From NCBI RefSeq assembly GCF_013112485.1, contig NZ_JABFHG010000005.1, positions 186,001-250,000 of the forward strand: DNA of 64,000 bases, read 5' to 3'. Both the position numbers and the translations under genes were made by a program. The notes under the pieces were generated by a model. The model searched no databases. It was given only the letters and a program-made list of their open reading frames with translations, and had not been told where the DNA came from. Positions within the stretch are counted from its first letter, which is position 1. Every line of letters starts with the position of its first letter. This document shows, piece after piece, positions 42,222-50,349 of this stretch. Source of the DNA: Roseicella sp. DB1501 (GTDB lineage Bacteria; Pseudomonadota; Alphaproteobacteria; Acetobacterales; Acetobacteraceae).

Positions 42222-43112
42222 ATGCGTTTCGCAGATATCGGGCAGCAATTGCGCGCCTACCGGCTCGAATCGGGCCTCCGGGCGGAGGAGATCGCCGCGA
42301 GACTCGGCGTCTCGCGAGCGGCGCTCTACCGCTACGAAAAAGGCGAGGTGATCAAGCTCGATACGATTCGCCGCCTCGCCGAGTTGCTGAAGATCTCTCC
42401 CCTCTCTCTGCTGGGCATCGGGATCGACTATTTCTCCCGCCCCCTCGCCTTCCTCGAACGGTTGCGGCAGATCGAGGAGGAGGCCGACCAGATCCTGATC
42501 TTCGGCGGCGGCACCTGCTTCCAGGTGGCCTCCGACGCCTATGAGGCGGCGCTGAACGATGCCTGGGCGGAGTCGGTGGACGCCGCGCCCGATCCGCTGC
42601 AGGGCCGCAGCCAGGCGGAACAGGCTCTGTCCACCCTGCTGGCGCGGCGAAAACTCTACCAGCAGCGCCGGCCGAGCATCATTGCCATCCTGTCCGAGGC
42701 CTCGCTGCGACGAATGCTGCAGGAAGGTGTGGCGCCCGGCCTCGCCGTGTCCGAGCGCGGGCGAGCCCGCTGCCGGGCGGCGGCCATCGCGGAGGTGGAG
42801 AGCCTGGCCAATCTGATGGAATCGGTCCCGATCGGGCTGCAGATCGGCCTGAAGGAGGGACCGGAGCCGACGGGGAGCTTCATCGTGTTGCGCGGCCGGG
42901 AGCGGGCGCATGTGGTGACGAGCCCCTTCCCGCCTGATAGCGGCCCGGCGGTCGGCGCCGGCGTGGCGATGATCACCGCAGCCGACGAGGCGGTGGGGCT
43001 GCACCAGCGCGTGGCCGAGGCCGCCTGGCGCGATGCGCTGAAGGGCACGGCGGCGGCGAACCGGGTCCGCTACCTGCTGCGGGAGTTGCGGGCCACCGAA
43101 GCGGCGGCCTGA
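42222..43112 (+). CDS. XRE-family transcriptional regulator with C-terminal sensor region
   Basis: A 296-aa DNA-binding protein. The helix-turn-helix is in residues 5-58 (IGQQLRAYRLESGL; EEIAARLGVSRAALYRYEKG). The remaining 235 residues have no named domain that I recognise but look like a globular sensor (ILIFGGGTCFQVASDAYEAAL, VPIGLQIGLKEG). The ATG at 42222 has a GGAG six bases upstream, whereas the ATG at 42216 touches it. The AT-rich stretch with TATAAG at 42177-42182 may hold its promoter. It is downstream of hyi-garR and could regulate that pathway. Confidence 0.88.
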   Translation: MRFADIGQQLRAYRLESGLRAEEIAARLGVSRAALYRYEKGEVIKLDTIRRLAELLKISPLSLLGIGIDYFSRPLAFLERLRQIEEEADQILIFGGGTCFQVASDAYEAALNDAWAESVDAAPDPLQGRSQAEQALSTLLARRKLYQQRRPSIIAILSEASLRRMLQEGVAPGLAVSERGRARCRAAAIAEVESLANLMESVPIGLQIGLKEGPEPTGSFIVLRGRERAHVVTSPFPPDSGPAVGAGVAMITAADEAVGLHQRVAEAAWRDALKGTAAANRVRYLLRELRATEAAA

Positions 43113-43460
43113 GGCAAAACTTCGGGAAAGGCCCTCAATACACTGTTTTTCAGGAACTGTCCGGTGGCCGACGGGCGAGAGCTGGTGGGCCCTCTGCTGC
43201 CGACCGGGCTGGATGCATGCTCTGTTGCCGCGTCGCGGATGACGGTCCCGGCCCACATCCCTCCTTTGGCGCCGCGTCCTAGAATTGCTTTAGAAACAAT
43301 ACTTTGTCTCTCGATCCGCATGCGCTGCTTCAAGCTTGCCATCTCGACCATAGCATCGGTAGAGAACGGTGCCGGCCGAGCCGCACGGAACCCCTTCCGT
43401 CTCGCATGGTTCGCGGGAAGCCGTTGCAACTCCCTGTTCCTGCAGTATTCCTGCACGCGC
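43113..43460. other. Gene-free, lower-GC gap after the XRE regulator
   Basis: About 350 bp without a supportable gene. Composition is visibly more AT-rich than the rest of the window (for example AGAATTGCTTTAGAAACAAT near 43283). Short open frames exist on both strands but none has a start with a ribosome-binding site or a recognised domain. A fragment reading ADGRELVGPLLPTG from 43166 faintly resembles the N terminus of IS5-type transposases, so a decayed insertion sequence is possible. Confidence 0.4.
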
Positions 43461-43525
43461 TAGAGCGTGATCGTTTGAGGTGGACTCACCGAAAAACATG
43501 AATCACGCGATCAAACAACGGTCTA
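43461..43525 (+). repeat. Dispersed repeat family A, copy 2 (partial unit)
   Basis: TAGAGCGTGATCG, then GAGGTGGACTCACCGA, then AATCACGCGATCAAACAACG. It corresponds to one half of the unit at 63764-63868. Its right end is the TAG stop of the CheZ-like gene on the minus strand. Confidence 0.87.
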
Positions 43526-44110
43526 GCCCGCGAGCAACCGGTCGATTTCGGCCTGGGCGAGGTCCGGCGTCCCCGCCGACGCCGCCGACACGGTTTGCGG
43601 CAGGGCCCGCACCTGGACTTGCCCCGTCTCCGGAGCCGGCGCCGCCGCGCGCCCGGGCATCAGTCCCTGCAGCAGCGTCTCGACCTGTTGCAGATGCTGT
43701 ATCGCCCGGCGGATCCGCTGCCCGGTAATGTCCTGAAAGCCGCAGGCCTCGAAGATCGCGTTGACGCGGGCCGAGAGCGCCTGCAGCGCCGCGCTGTCCC
43801 GGGCCCCGTCCTCGATCCAGGCCTGGATCGCCTCCGCCGCCTCCAGGATGGTGTTCGCCGCCGCCTCGGTCGCCTGCACCACGGCTTCCAGTTCGATGCC
43901 GCTGTTGCGGGTATCGGCCGCCGGGATCGCCACCAACCCGCCGATCTGCTCCTGGATCCGGGCGAGCTGCCCGCCCAGGGCAGCCTCGCTGCAATCCATG
44001 AGCTGCACCGTCGCCCCGAGCTCGGCGCTGAGCTCGGCGATCCGGCGGTCGATAAAGCGCCGCAACTCGGCGAACTGCGCGGCGATCTCGGCGGAGGTCG
44101 GGAGGGTCAT
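43523..44110 (-). CDS. cheZ: CheZ-like CheY-P phosphatase
   Basis: A 195-aa mainly helical protein. The CheZ active-site signature F125-Q-D127-I-T-G-Q131 has the Asp and Gln four residues apart, as in E. coli Asp143/Gln147, which dephosphorylate CheY-P. A proline/alanine-rich linker leads to a C-terminal AQAEIDRLLAG tail resembling the CheY-binding peptides of CheZ and FliM. I chose the ATG giving MTLPTSAE, just after a short spacer with GGGAGG. No other chemotaxis or flagellar gene is nearby, so it is an isolated copy. Confidence 0.88.
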   Translation of the reverse strand: MTLPTSAEIAAQFAELRRFIDRRIAELSAELGATVQLMDCSEAALGGQLARIQEQIGGLVAIPAADTRNSGIELEAVVQATEAAANTILEAAEAIQAWIEDGARDSAALQALSARVNAIFEACGFQDITGQRIRRAIQHLQQVETLLQGLMPGRAAAPAPETGQVQVRALPQTVSAASAGTPDLAQAEIDRLLAG

Positions 44111-44251
44111 GCCCCTCCCTAGCTGGCCGCGCCTTTCCTGCCGGTGAATCGCGGCGCCCATCGCGGCCTCCTGGCCCCGTCCCGCTTTCCCCCCGGTCGC
44201 GCGCAGGCTAGACCAGGGGCCGGCCGGCGGGGCATGCCTCCGGGAGCGGCC

Positions 44252-44318
44252 TGGAGCGGATCGCGGAAGGGCGTGAACGCCAGGACGCGTGAATCTGCTC
44301 TGGAAACAACAGGCTACG
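44252..44318 (+). repeat. Dispersed repeat family B, copy 2
   Basis: GGAGCGGATCGCGGAAGGGCG, then CGCGTGAATCTGCTC and GGAAACAACAGGCTACGGCG. It aligns with 22456-22522 over its length with scattered changes. It lies in the 313-bp divergent gap between cheZ and the HerA-like gene, which otherwise shows no gene. Confidence 0.75.
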
Positions 44319-44423
44319 GCGGAGCGGCGTTCAATCCTGAACGCAATCCGTCGTCGTCACGGCCGCGCCTCCGCGCGGCGCAGTCCGCCGGGCGGGACCA
44401 CCCTCGGCGCTTCCAGGGACGGG

Positions 44424-45896
44424 ATGGCGGTCAGCATCGATCTCGGGCACAGGGATAACGGCCAGCCGGCGCTGCTCGACCTTGAGGAGCTGCTGGCGAC
44501 CCGGCTCCTGGTGCAGGGCAATTCCGGCTGCGGCAAGTCGCATCTCCTGCGGCGGCTGCTGGAACGCAGCGCGCCCTTCGTGCAGCAGGCGGTGATCGAC
44601 CCGGAGGGGGATTTCGTCTCCCTGGCCGATCGCTACGGCCATCTCGTCATCGACGCCGCGGAGCAGACCGAGCAGGGGCTGGCGCTGGCGGCCGAGCGGG
44701 TGCGGCAGCACCGCGTCTCGGTGGTGCTGAATCTCGAAGGCGTCGAGATCGAGGGCCAGCTCCGCCGCGCCGCCGCCTTCCTCGACGGTCTCTTCGCCGC
44801 CGACCGGCCCTTCTGGACCCCGCTGCTGGTCGTGGTCGACGAGGCGCAGCTCTTCGCCCCCGCGGGCGGCGTCGATGTCGCCGAGGAGGCGAGGCGCGCC
44901 TCGCTCGGCGCCATGACCGACCTGATGTGCCGCGGCCGCAAGCGCGGGCTCGCCGGCGTCATCGCCACCCAGCGTCTGGCGAAGCTGGCCAAGAACGTTG
45001 CGGCGGAAGCCTCCAACTTCCTGATGGGCCGCACCTTCCTCGATATCGACATGGCCCGCGCCGCCGACCTGCTGGGGATGGAGAAGCGCCAGGCGGAGAT
45101 GTTCCGCGACCTCGAGCGCGGCCGCTTCATGGCGCTCGGCCCGGCCCTCGCCCGCCGGCCGCTGGCGGTCAGGGTCGGCGCGGTCGAGACCGAAAGCCGC
45201 GGCGCCGGCCCAGGCCTGATGCCGCTGCCCGAGACCCCGGTCGAGGAGGCGCGGGCCCTGGTCCTCGCCGCCCCGGCGGCCGAGCCGCCGCGCCTCCGCC
45301 GGGCGCCTGTCGCGCCGTCACCCGACATCCTGGCGCAGCTCGCTGCCACGCGGCCGACCACCCCGGCCAGCCTGCCGCTGCCAACCGCCGAGGAGGCGGC
45401 GGAGCGGCACCGGGCGCAGCTCGCCATCCTGCGGACGATCATGGCGGATCCGGGCGCCGCCTTCCGGCCGGCGCAGGCGCTGCTGCAGGATTTCCAGCTC
45501 CGCTGCCGGATCGAGATGCTGCCCGGCCGCCCGCTCGACCTCGCCGGCTTCCGGCCGCTGCTGGCGCTGGTCCTCGCCGGGGTGAGCGAGGCGCTGGAGG
45601 CACGGCCGGAATGGCAGGAGGCGCTGGCCCTCGCCGGCACGCTGCCGGAGGACCGCCAGGGCGCCTATCTGCTGCTGGCACGGGCGGCGCTGGAGGCGGC
45701 GCCCTGCCCCTCCGACCTCGCCATCGCCCGGGTGCTCGGCAGCGTCTCGCGCGGCCGCGGCCGCTCGGCGCTCGACTTCCTCGAGAAGCAGGGCGTCATC
45801 GCCTGCCGGCCCGATCCGGCCGGGCGACGGGTCGTCACCCTGATCGGCCCCGGCTGGGAAACCGCCCCCGGCGACCCGGAAGCCGCGGCCGCCTGA
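44424..45896 (+). CDS. HerA/DUF87-like hexameric ATPase
   Basis: A 490-aa ATPase of the FtsK-HerA class. Walker A is at 32-39 (GNSGCGKS), with VIDPEGDFVSLADRYG right after it as in HerA proteins, Walker B at 134-140 (LLVVVDEAQ) and the arginine-finger region CRGRKRGLAGVIATQR. The C-terminal 230 residues are proline/alanine-rich and then helical with a possible winged-helix (LDFLEKQGVIACRPDPAG). I used the ATG at MAVSIDLG; an earlier in-frame ATG would translate through repeat B. No NurA, SIR2 or other known HerA partner is adjacent. Confidence 0.85.
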   Translation: MAVSIDLGHRDNGQPALLDLEELLATRLLVQGNSGCGKSHLLRRLLERSAPFVQQAVIDPEGDFVSLADRYGHLVIDAAEQTEQGLALAAERVRQHRVSVVLNLEGVEIEGQLRRAAAFLDGLFAADRPFWTPLLVVVDEAQLFAPAGGVDVAEEARRASLGAMTDLMCRGRKRGLAGVIATQRLAKLAKNVAAEASNFLMGRTFLDIDMARAADLLGMEKRQAEMFRDLERGRFMALGPALARRPLAVRVGAVETESRGAGPGLMPLPETPVEEARALVLAAPAAEPPRLRRAPVAPSPDILAQLAATRPTTPASLPLPTAEEAAERHRAQLAILRTIMADPGAAFRPAQALLQDFQLRCRIEMLPGRPLDLAGFRPLLALVLAGVSEALEARPEWQEALALAGTLPEDRQGAYLLLARAALEAAPCPSDLAIARVLGSVSRGRGRSALDFLEKQGVIACRPDPAGRRVVTLIGPGWETAPGDPEAAAA

Positions 45897-45921
45897 GCGC
45901 GGCCGGCACGATGCGGGAACG

Positions 45922-46404
45922 TCAATAGGGCGTGCGGTCGGGCTTGGCGGCCCAGGCCGTGAAGGGACGCTGGCCCTCCTCCGGCAGCAGCCGGCTGGCC
46001 GGTACGCTGCGCCGCTCCGGCGGCAGCGCCACTTCCTGATAGAGCAGCGCATCGTCGAAGCCAGCGGCCGCCGCCGCCTCCCGGCTGCCGGCGAAGCGCA
46101 CCGCATCCAGCCGCGCCCAGTGGATGGCGGCGAGGCACATCGGGCAGGGCTCGCAGCTCGAATAGAGGGTCAGGCCGCGCAGCTCGAAGCGCCCGAGCGC
46201 GGCGCAGGCGCGGCGGATGGCGGTGATCTCGGCATGCGCCGTCGGGTCGAGCTCCGGCGTCACGCGGTTGGTGCCCTCGGCGACGACCTCATCGCCGTGG
46301 GCGATCACCGCGCCGAAGGGCCCGCCCCCGGCGGCGACGGAGTCGCAGGCCAGGGCCAGGGCGCGCCGCATGTGGCGGCTGGCGACGGGATCGGCATCGG
46401 TCAT
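45922..46404 (-). CDS. Nucleoside/guanine deaminase (CMP/dCMP deaminase fold)
   Basis: A 160-aa zinc deaminase. His57 with catalytic Glu59 (PTAHAEI) and Cys87/Cys90 (SSCEPCPMC) form the active site; GGGPFGAVI and NRVTPELDPT are typical of guanine deaminase GuaD-type proteins rather than the tRNA adenosine deaminase TadA. The start gives MTDADPVA; an upstream extension lacks support. Convergent with the HerA-like gene. Confidence 0.88.
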   Translation of the reverse strand: MTDADPVASRHMRRALALACDSVAAGGGPFGAVIAHGDEVVAEGTNRVTPELDPTAHAEITAIRRACAALGRFELRGLTLYSSCEPCPMCLAAIHWARLDAVRFAGSREAAAAAGFDDALLYQEVALPPERRSVPASRLLPEEGQRPFTAWAAKPDRTPY

Positions 46405-46457
46405 GCGGCAGCCTCCGGGATGCCCGCCCGGAAGCACGGCCGGGCGAATGCCCATTC

Positions 46458-46562
46458 TAGACCATGATCCGTTCACACAGGGTCGCGGATCACGGTCCAG
46501 GCCGTTGTTTGATCACGTGATCCAGGCGTTTCAGCGCTTCCACCTCAAGCGATCACGCTCTG
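46458..46562 (-). repeat. Dispersed repeat family A, complete copy with diverged core
   Basis: Same order of modules as 25107-25211: ACCATGATCCG with CGGATCACGGT (one changed pair), TTGTTTGATCACGTGA, then CACCTCAAGCGATCACGCTC. The centre (GCGTTTCAGCGCTTC) differs from other copies. It fills the gap between the deaminase start and the CMD-like stop. Confidence 0.85.
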
Positions 46563-46581
46563 GCGCATGGCCCGGCCGGCG

Positions 46582-46983
46582 TCAGGGCGTCCCGGCTTCC
46601 TCGCGCATCTCGCGAAACAGCTCGCGCGCCACCAGCAGCCCCTCGCGCACCGAGGGCAGGCCGACATAGCCGCCCATATGCAGCAGCGCCTCGCTCAGCT
46701 CCTCCTCGGTCCAACCCATGTTGCGCGCCATGCGCAGATGGATCTTCAGCTCCGGCCAGGCATGGGTCGCTGTGTCGGAGACGACGCAGATCAGCGCCCG
46801 GGTCTTGAGGTCGAGGCCCGGCCGGCCCCAGAGCATGCCGAAGACGGCCTCCGAGGCGTAGTCGCCGAACTTGTTCATCATCGGATCGTCGTAGACGGTC
46901 TGCGCCATCTGTTCGACGGCGCGGTCGCCGAGCAGCTTGCGCCGGATCTCCCGGCCCTTCGCGTAATGCGGTCCCTTTTCCAT
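46582..46983 (-). CDS. Carboxymuconolactone decarboxylase (CMD/AhpD-like) family protein
   Basis: A 133-aa all-helical protein similar to 4-carboxymuconolactone decarboxylase: LKTRALICVVSDTATHAWPELKIHLRMARN (in two blocks) and EEELSEALLHMGGYVGLPSVREG. The AhpD CxxC pair is absent, which argues against peroxidase-coupled activity. No other protocatechuate-pathway genes lie nearby, so the reaction is uncertain. Confidence 0.85.
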   Translation of the reverse strand: MEKGPHYAKGREIRRKLLGDRAVEQMAQTVYDDPMMNKFGDYASEAVFGMLWGRPGLDLKTRALICVVSDTATHAWPELKIHLRMARNMGWTEEELSEALLHMGGYVGLPSVREGLLVARELFREMREEAGTP

Positions 46984-47112
46984 GCTCCGTCTCCTCCTGC
47001 CCCGCCAGCATAGGCGCCCCCGCGGCGGGGCATAGCCACCCCGGCTTCACGCGACGCCCCGGCGGGGCTACGGTTAGCCACCTACCCAATCCGTGGAAGA
47101 GGAAACGCCATC

Positions 47113-48024
47113 ATGGGCATGTTGGACGGTAAGGTCGCGGTCGTCACCGGATCGGGCGGCGGCATCGGGCGCGAGATCGCGCTGCACATGGCGCAGGCCG
47201 GCGCCAAGGTCATCATCAACGACATCGGCGCCTCGCTGACCGGCGAGGGGCAGTCCGCCACCCCGGCGCAGCAGACCAAGCAGATCATCGAGCAGCGCGG
47301 CGGCCAGGCCGAGATCAACACCGACAGCGTCTCCTCCTGGGAGAGCGCCGGCAAGATCGTCCAGTCCGCGCTCGACCATTTCGGTCGCATCGACATCGTC
47401 GTGAACAATGCCGGCATCCTGCGCGACCAGATCTTCCACCGCATGACGGCGGAGGAATGGGACGCGGTGATCGGCGTCCACCTCAACGGCTCCTTCTACA
47501 TGTCGCGGCACGCGGCGACGCATTTCCGCAAGCAGGAGAGCGGCGCCTTCGTCCACATCACCTCGACCTCCGGCCTGATCGGCAATTTCGGCCAGGCGAA
47601 CTACTCGGCGGCGAAGCTGGGCATCTGCGCCCTGTCGAAGTCGATCGCGCTCGACATGAAGCGCTACAACGTCCGCTCCAACTGCCTCGCGCCCTTCGCC
47701 TGGAGCCGCATGACCAGCTCCATCCCGGCCGAGACGCCGGAGCAGAAGGCGCGCGTCGAGAAGATCATGCGCATGGGGCCGGAGAAGAACGCGCCGCTCG
47801 CCGTCTTCCTCGCCTCCGACGCCGCCAAGGAGGTCAACGGCCAGATCTTCGGCCCGCGCATGAACGAGCTGTTCCTGTTCAGCCAGAACCGGCCGATCCG
47901 CGGCATCCACAGCAGCGAAGGCTGGACGCCGGAGAGCCTGGCCGAGCACGCGCTGCCGGCGCTGAAGAGCTTCTTCATCCCGCTCGAGCGCTCGGGCGAG
48001 GTGTTCTCCTGGGATCCCCTCTAA
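47113..48024 (+). CDS. SDR-family oxidoreductase (3-hydroxyacyl-CoA dehydrogenase-like)
   Basis: A 303-aa short-chain dehydrogenase. The cofactor motif TGSGGGIG is at 12-19, NNAG at 98-101, and the catalytic Ser near 151, Tyr164 and Lys168 (NYSAAKLG). The extra C-terminal 50 residues and the NDIGASLTGEGQ insertion resemble the hydroxyacyl-CoA dehydrogenase domain of multifunctional enzyme type 2. GAGGAAA lies upstream of the ATG. A repeat of family C starts 2 bp after its stop. Confidence 0.9.
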   Translation: MGMLDGKVAVVTGSGGGIGREIALHMAQAGAKVIINDIGASLTGEGQSATPAQQTKQIIEQRGGQAEINTDSVSSWESAGKIVQSALDHFGRIDIVVNNAGILRDQIFHRMTAEEWDAVIGVHLNGSFYMSRHAATHFRKQESGAFVHITSTSGLIGNFGQANYSAAKLGICALSKSIALDMKRYNVRSNCLAPFAWSRMTSSIPAETPEQKARVEKIMRMGPEKNAPLAVFLASDAAKEVNGQIFGPRMNELFLFSQNRPIRGIHSSEGWTPESLAEHALPALKSFFIPLERSGEVFSWDPL

Positions 48025-48025
48025 A

Positions 48026-48150
48026 TCCCCACGACGTCGCTTCGCGCCGTCGCGGGGGCCCCGCGATTCGCAAGGGGCCCAGGAGGCGTCACAGCCTGCC
48101 GCGGCAAAGCCGCGGCAGGACAACGGGCAGCGACGGCTTCAGGCGCCGTC
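48026..48150. repeat. Dispersed repeat family C, copy 2
   Basis: Aligns with 25215-25345. The core CCTGCCGCGGC-AAA-GCCGCGGCAGG (48095-48119) is again a perfect 11-bp stem, with the loop changed from GAA to AAA, and the GCGGGGGCCCC block and CGGGCAGCGACGGC flank are kept. It occupies the gap between the SDR and the acyl-CoA synthetase genes. Confidence 0.85.
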
Positions 48151-48237
48151 CTGCCGGCATCATCCGCCGACAGCCCGACAGGGGGTAGGGTTGCCCATTG
48201 GTCCGGGCCGGCCAAGGGAACCTCCCGGGGAAACGCC

Positions 48238-50292
48238 ATGAACCCGCTCCACCGCGCGCTCTTCCAGCCGCGCCGCATCGCCCTCATCGGCGCCTCCTCC
48301 GATCCGAAGCGGCTGACCGCGCGGGCGCAGCTCTATCTCCGCAAGCACGGCTATGCCGGCGAGGTGCTGCCGGTGCATCCGCGCGAGGCCGAGGTGCTGG
48401 GCGTGAAGGCCTATCCGAGCGTCACCGACATTCCGGGCGAGGTGGATTTCGCCTATATCCTGCTGAACACGCCGCATGTCGAAGGCGTGGTGCAGGCGGT
48501 CGCCGCCAAGGGCATCGCCGCCGCCGGCGTGCTGGCCGACGGCTTCGCCGAATCCGGGCCGGAAGGCGCCGCGCTGCAGGCGCGGCTGGTCGAGACCGCC
48601 CGCCGCGCCGGGCTGCGCATCCTTGGCCCCAATTCCATGGGCGTGGTCAACCTCAACGACCGCATCGCCTGCTCGGTGAACGCGGCGCTGGAGGCGGAGA
48701 CGCTGCCGGCCGGCCGCATCGCCCTGGTCAGCCAGTCCGGCTCCATGATGGGCGCCATCATGTCGCGCGGCGCCGCCCGTGGCATCGGCTTCTCGCACAT
48801 CGTCGGCACCGGCAACGAGGCCGATCTCTCGGCCGGCGAGATCGCCGGGCTGCTGGTCGACGACCCGCAGGTGGACGCCATCCTGCTGTTCCTCGAGGCG
48901 ATCCGGCAGCCGGAGCACTACGCCGCCCTCGCCCGCCGCGCCCATGCCGCCGGCAAGCCGGTCATCGCCTACAAGCTCGGCCGCTCGCCCTACGGCGCCG
49001 AGCTCGCCACCAGCCATACCGGGGCGCTGGCCGGCTCCGATGCCGCGGCCGAGGCCTTCTTCCGCGCCCATGGCATCGCCCGGGTGACGACGCTCGAGGC
49101 GCTGATCGAGCTGCCGCCGCTGCTCATCGGCCGGGCGCCCCCGCCGCGCATCCACCGCGCGGTCGGCGTGACGACGACGACGGGCGGCGGCGGCGCCATG
49201 GTGGTGGACTGCCTCGGCGTCGCCGGGATCGAGGCGCGGGCGCCGGATGCGGCGGCGGCAGCGAGGCTCGACGCCGCCGGCATCGCGCATCACGGCCGGC
49301 TGCTCGACCTCACCCTGGCCGGGGCGCGGCCGGAGCGGGTGGCGGCCGCGATCGGCGCGCTGCAGGCGGCGGGCGACACGGATCTCGTCCTCTCGGTCAT
49401 CGGCTCCTCGGCGCAGTTCAAGCCGCAGGACGCGGTCGCCGGCATCCTGCGGGCGCGGGAAGCGGGCGGCGGCAAGCCGATCGCCGCCTTCCTGGTGCCG
49501 CAGGCCGATGCCTCGCTGCGGCTGCTGGCCGAGGCCGGCATCCCCGCCTTTCGCACCCCGGAATCGGCGGCGGATGCGATCCGCGCCTGGTGCGACTGGC
49601 GGGCGCCGCAGCCCGAGCCGGCGCGGCCGGCCATCGACCACGCCCTGCCGGCGCGGCCGGACGAGGCCGAGGCGCGCCGGCTCTTCGCCGCGCTCGGCCT
49701 CGACAGCCCCTTCGCCGTCCTGCGCGGCCCGGAGGACGCCGCGCGCGACCTCGCTTTCCCGGTGGCGCTGAAGATCCTCTCACCCGACCTCGCCCACAAG
49801 ACCGAGCTCGGCGGCGTCCGGCTCAACATCCCCGATGCCGCGACCCTGCGGCAGGAGGCGGCGGCGATGCAGGGCCGCGTCGCCCGGATGGCGCCCGCGG
49901 CGCGGCTGACGGGCTTCCTGCTGCAGCCGATGGCGAAGGGGCTGGGCGAGGCGATCCTCGGCTTCCGCCGTGACCCCGAGGTCGGGCCGGTGGTGCTGCT
50001 CGGCACTGGCGGAATCGCCGCCGAACTGTTCCGTGACGTCACCCTCCGCCTCGCCCCGGTCGACGAGGCGGAGGCCATGGCGATGATCGCCGAGGTGCGC
50101 GGGCTGCAGCCCCTGGCCGGCTGGCGTGGCCTGCCGCCCGGCGACCTGCCGGCGCTGGCGCGGGCGGTGGCGGCGGTCTCTCGCCTCGCCGCCCGGCCGG
50201 ATATCCGCGAGGCGGAGATCAACCCGCTGATCATCCATGCGGAGAATCGGGGCGTGACGGTCGCGGATGCGTGGGTGGTGTGCACGGAATAG
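48238..50292 (+). CDS. NDP-forming acyl-CoA synthetase (acetate-CoA ligase family)
   Basis: A 684-aa protein with the CoA-binding domain (RRIALIGASSDPKRL at about 12-26), ligase domains, and a C-terminal ATP-grasp (LKILSPDLAHKTELGGV; LGTGGIAAELFRD). The phosphorylated histidine is conserved as His260 (ATSHTGALAGSD), so acyl-CoA/ATP interconversion is likely. The acid is unknown (acetate, pimelate and others are used by relatives). The start has a GGGG/GGAAA context typical of the family's MNPLHRAL-type N terminus. Confidence 0.92.
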   Translation: MNPLHRALFQPRRIALIGASSDPKRLTARAQLYLRKHGYAGEVLPVHPREAEVLGVKAYPSVTDIPGEVDFAYILLNTPHVEGVVQAVAAKGIAAAGVLADGFAESGPEGAALQARLVETARRAGLRILGPNSMGVVNLNDRIACSVNAALEAETLPAGRIALVSQSGSMMGAIMSRGAARGIGFSHIVGTGNEADLSAGEIAGLLVDDPQVDAILLFLEAIRQPEHYAALARRAHAAGKPVIAYKLGRSPYGAELATSHTGALAGSDAAAEAFFRAHGIARVTTLEALIELPPLLIGRAPPPRIHRAVGVTTTTGGGGAMVVDCLGVAGIEARAPDAAAAARLDAAGIAHHGRLLDLTLAGARPERVAAAIGALQAAGDTDLVLSVIGSSAQFKPQDAVAGILRAREAGGGKPIAAFLVPQADASLRLLAEAGIPAFRTPESAADAIRAWCDWRAPQPEPARPAIDHALPARPDEAEARRLFAALGLDSPFAVLRGPEDAARDLAFPVALKILSPDLAHKTELGGVRLNIPDAATLRQEAAAMQGRVARMAPAARLTGFLLQPMAKGLGEAILGFRRDPEVGPVVLLGTGGIAAELFRDVTLRLAPVDEAEAMAMIAEVRGLQPLAGWRGLPPGDLPALARAVAAVSRLAARPDIREAEINPLIIHAENRGVTVADAWVVCTE

Positions 50293-50349
50293 GCTATGGA
50301 AGGGCGCGCACCCTTTGCGCCACCTTGCCTGCCACAGGAATTGCAGCCC

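Noticed and set aside
43164-43463. A 99-aa plus-strand frame in the gap after the XRE gene
   Set aside because: No domain, no ribosome-binding site and an overlapping minus-strand frame of similar size; at most a decayed remnant.
43290-43499. A 69-aa minus-strand frame in the same gap
   Set aside because: It runs through repeat A and matches nothing known; composition alone is not enough for a gene.
44289-44423. Upstream start for the HerA-like gene
   Set aside because: It would translate through repeat family B and produce an arginine-rich stretch with no similarity to HerA proteins.
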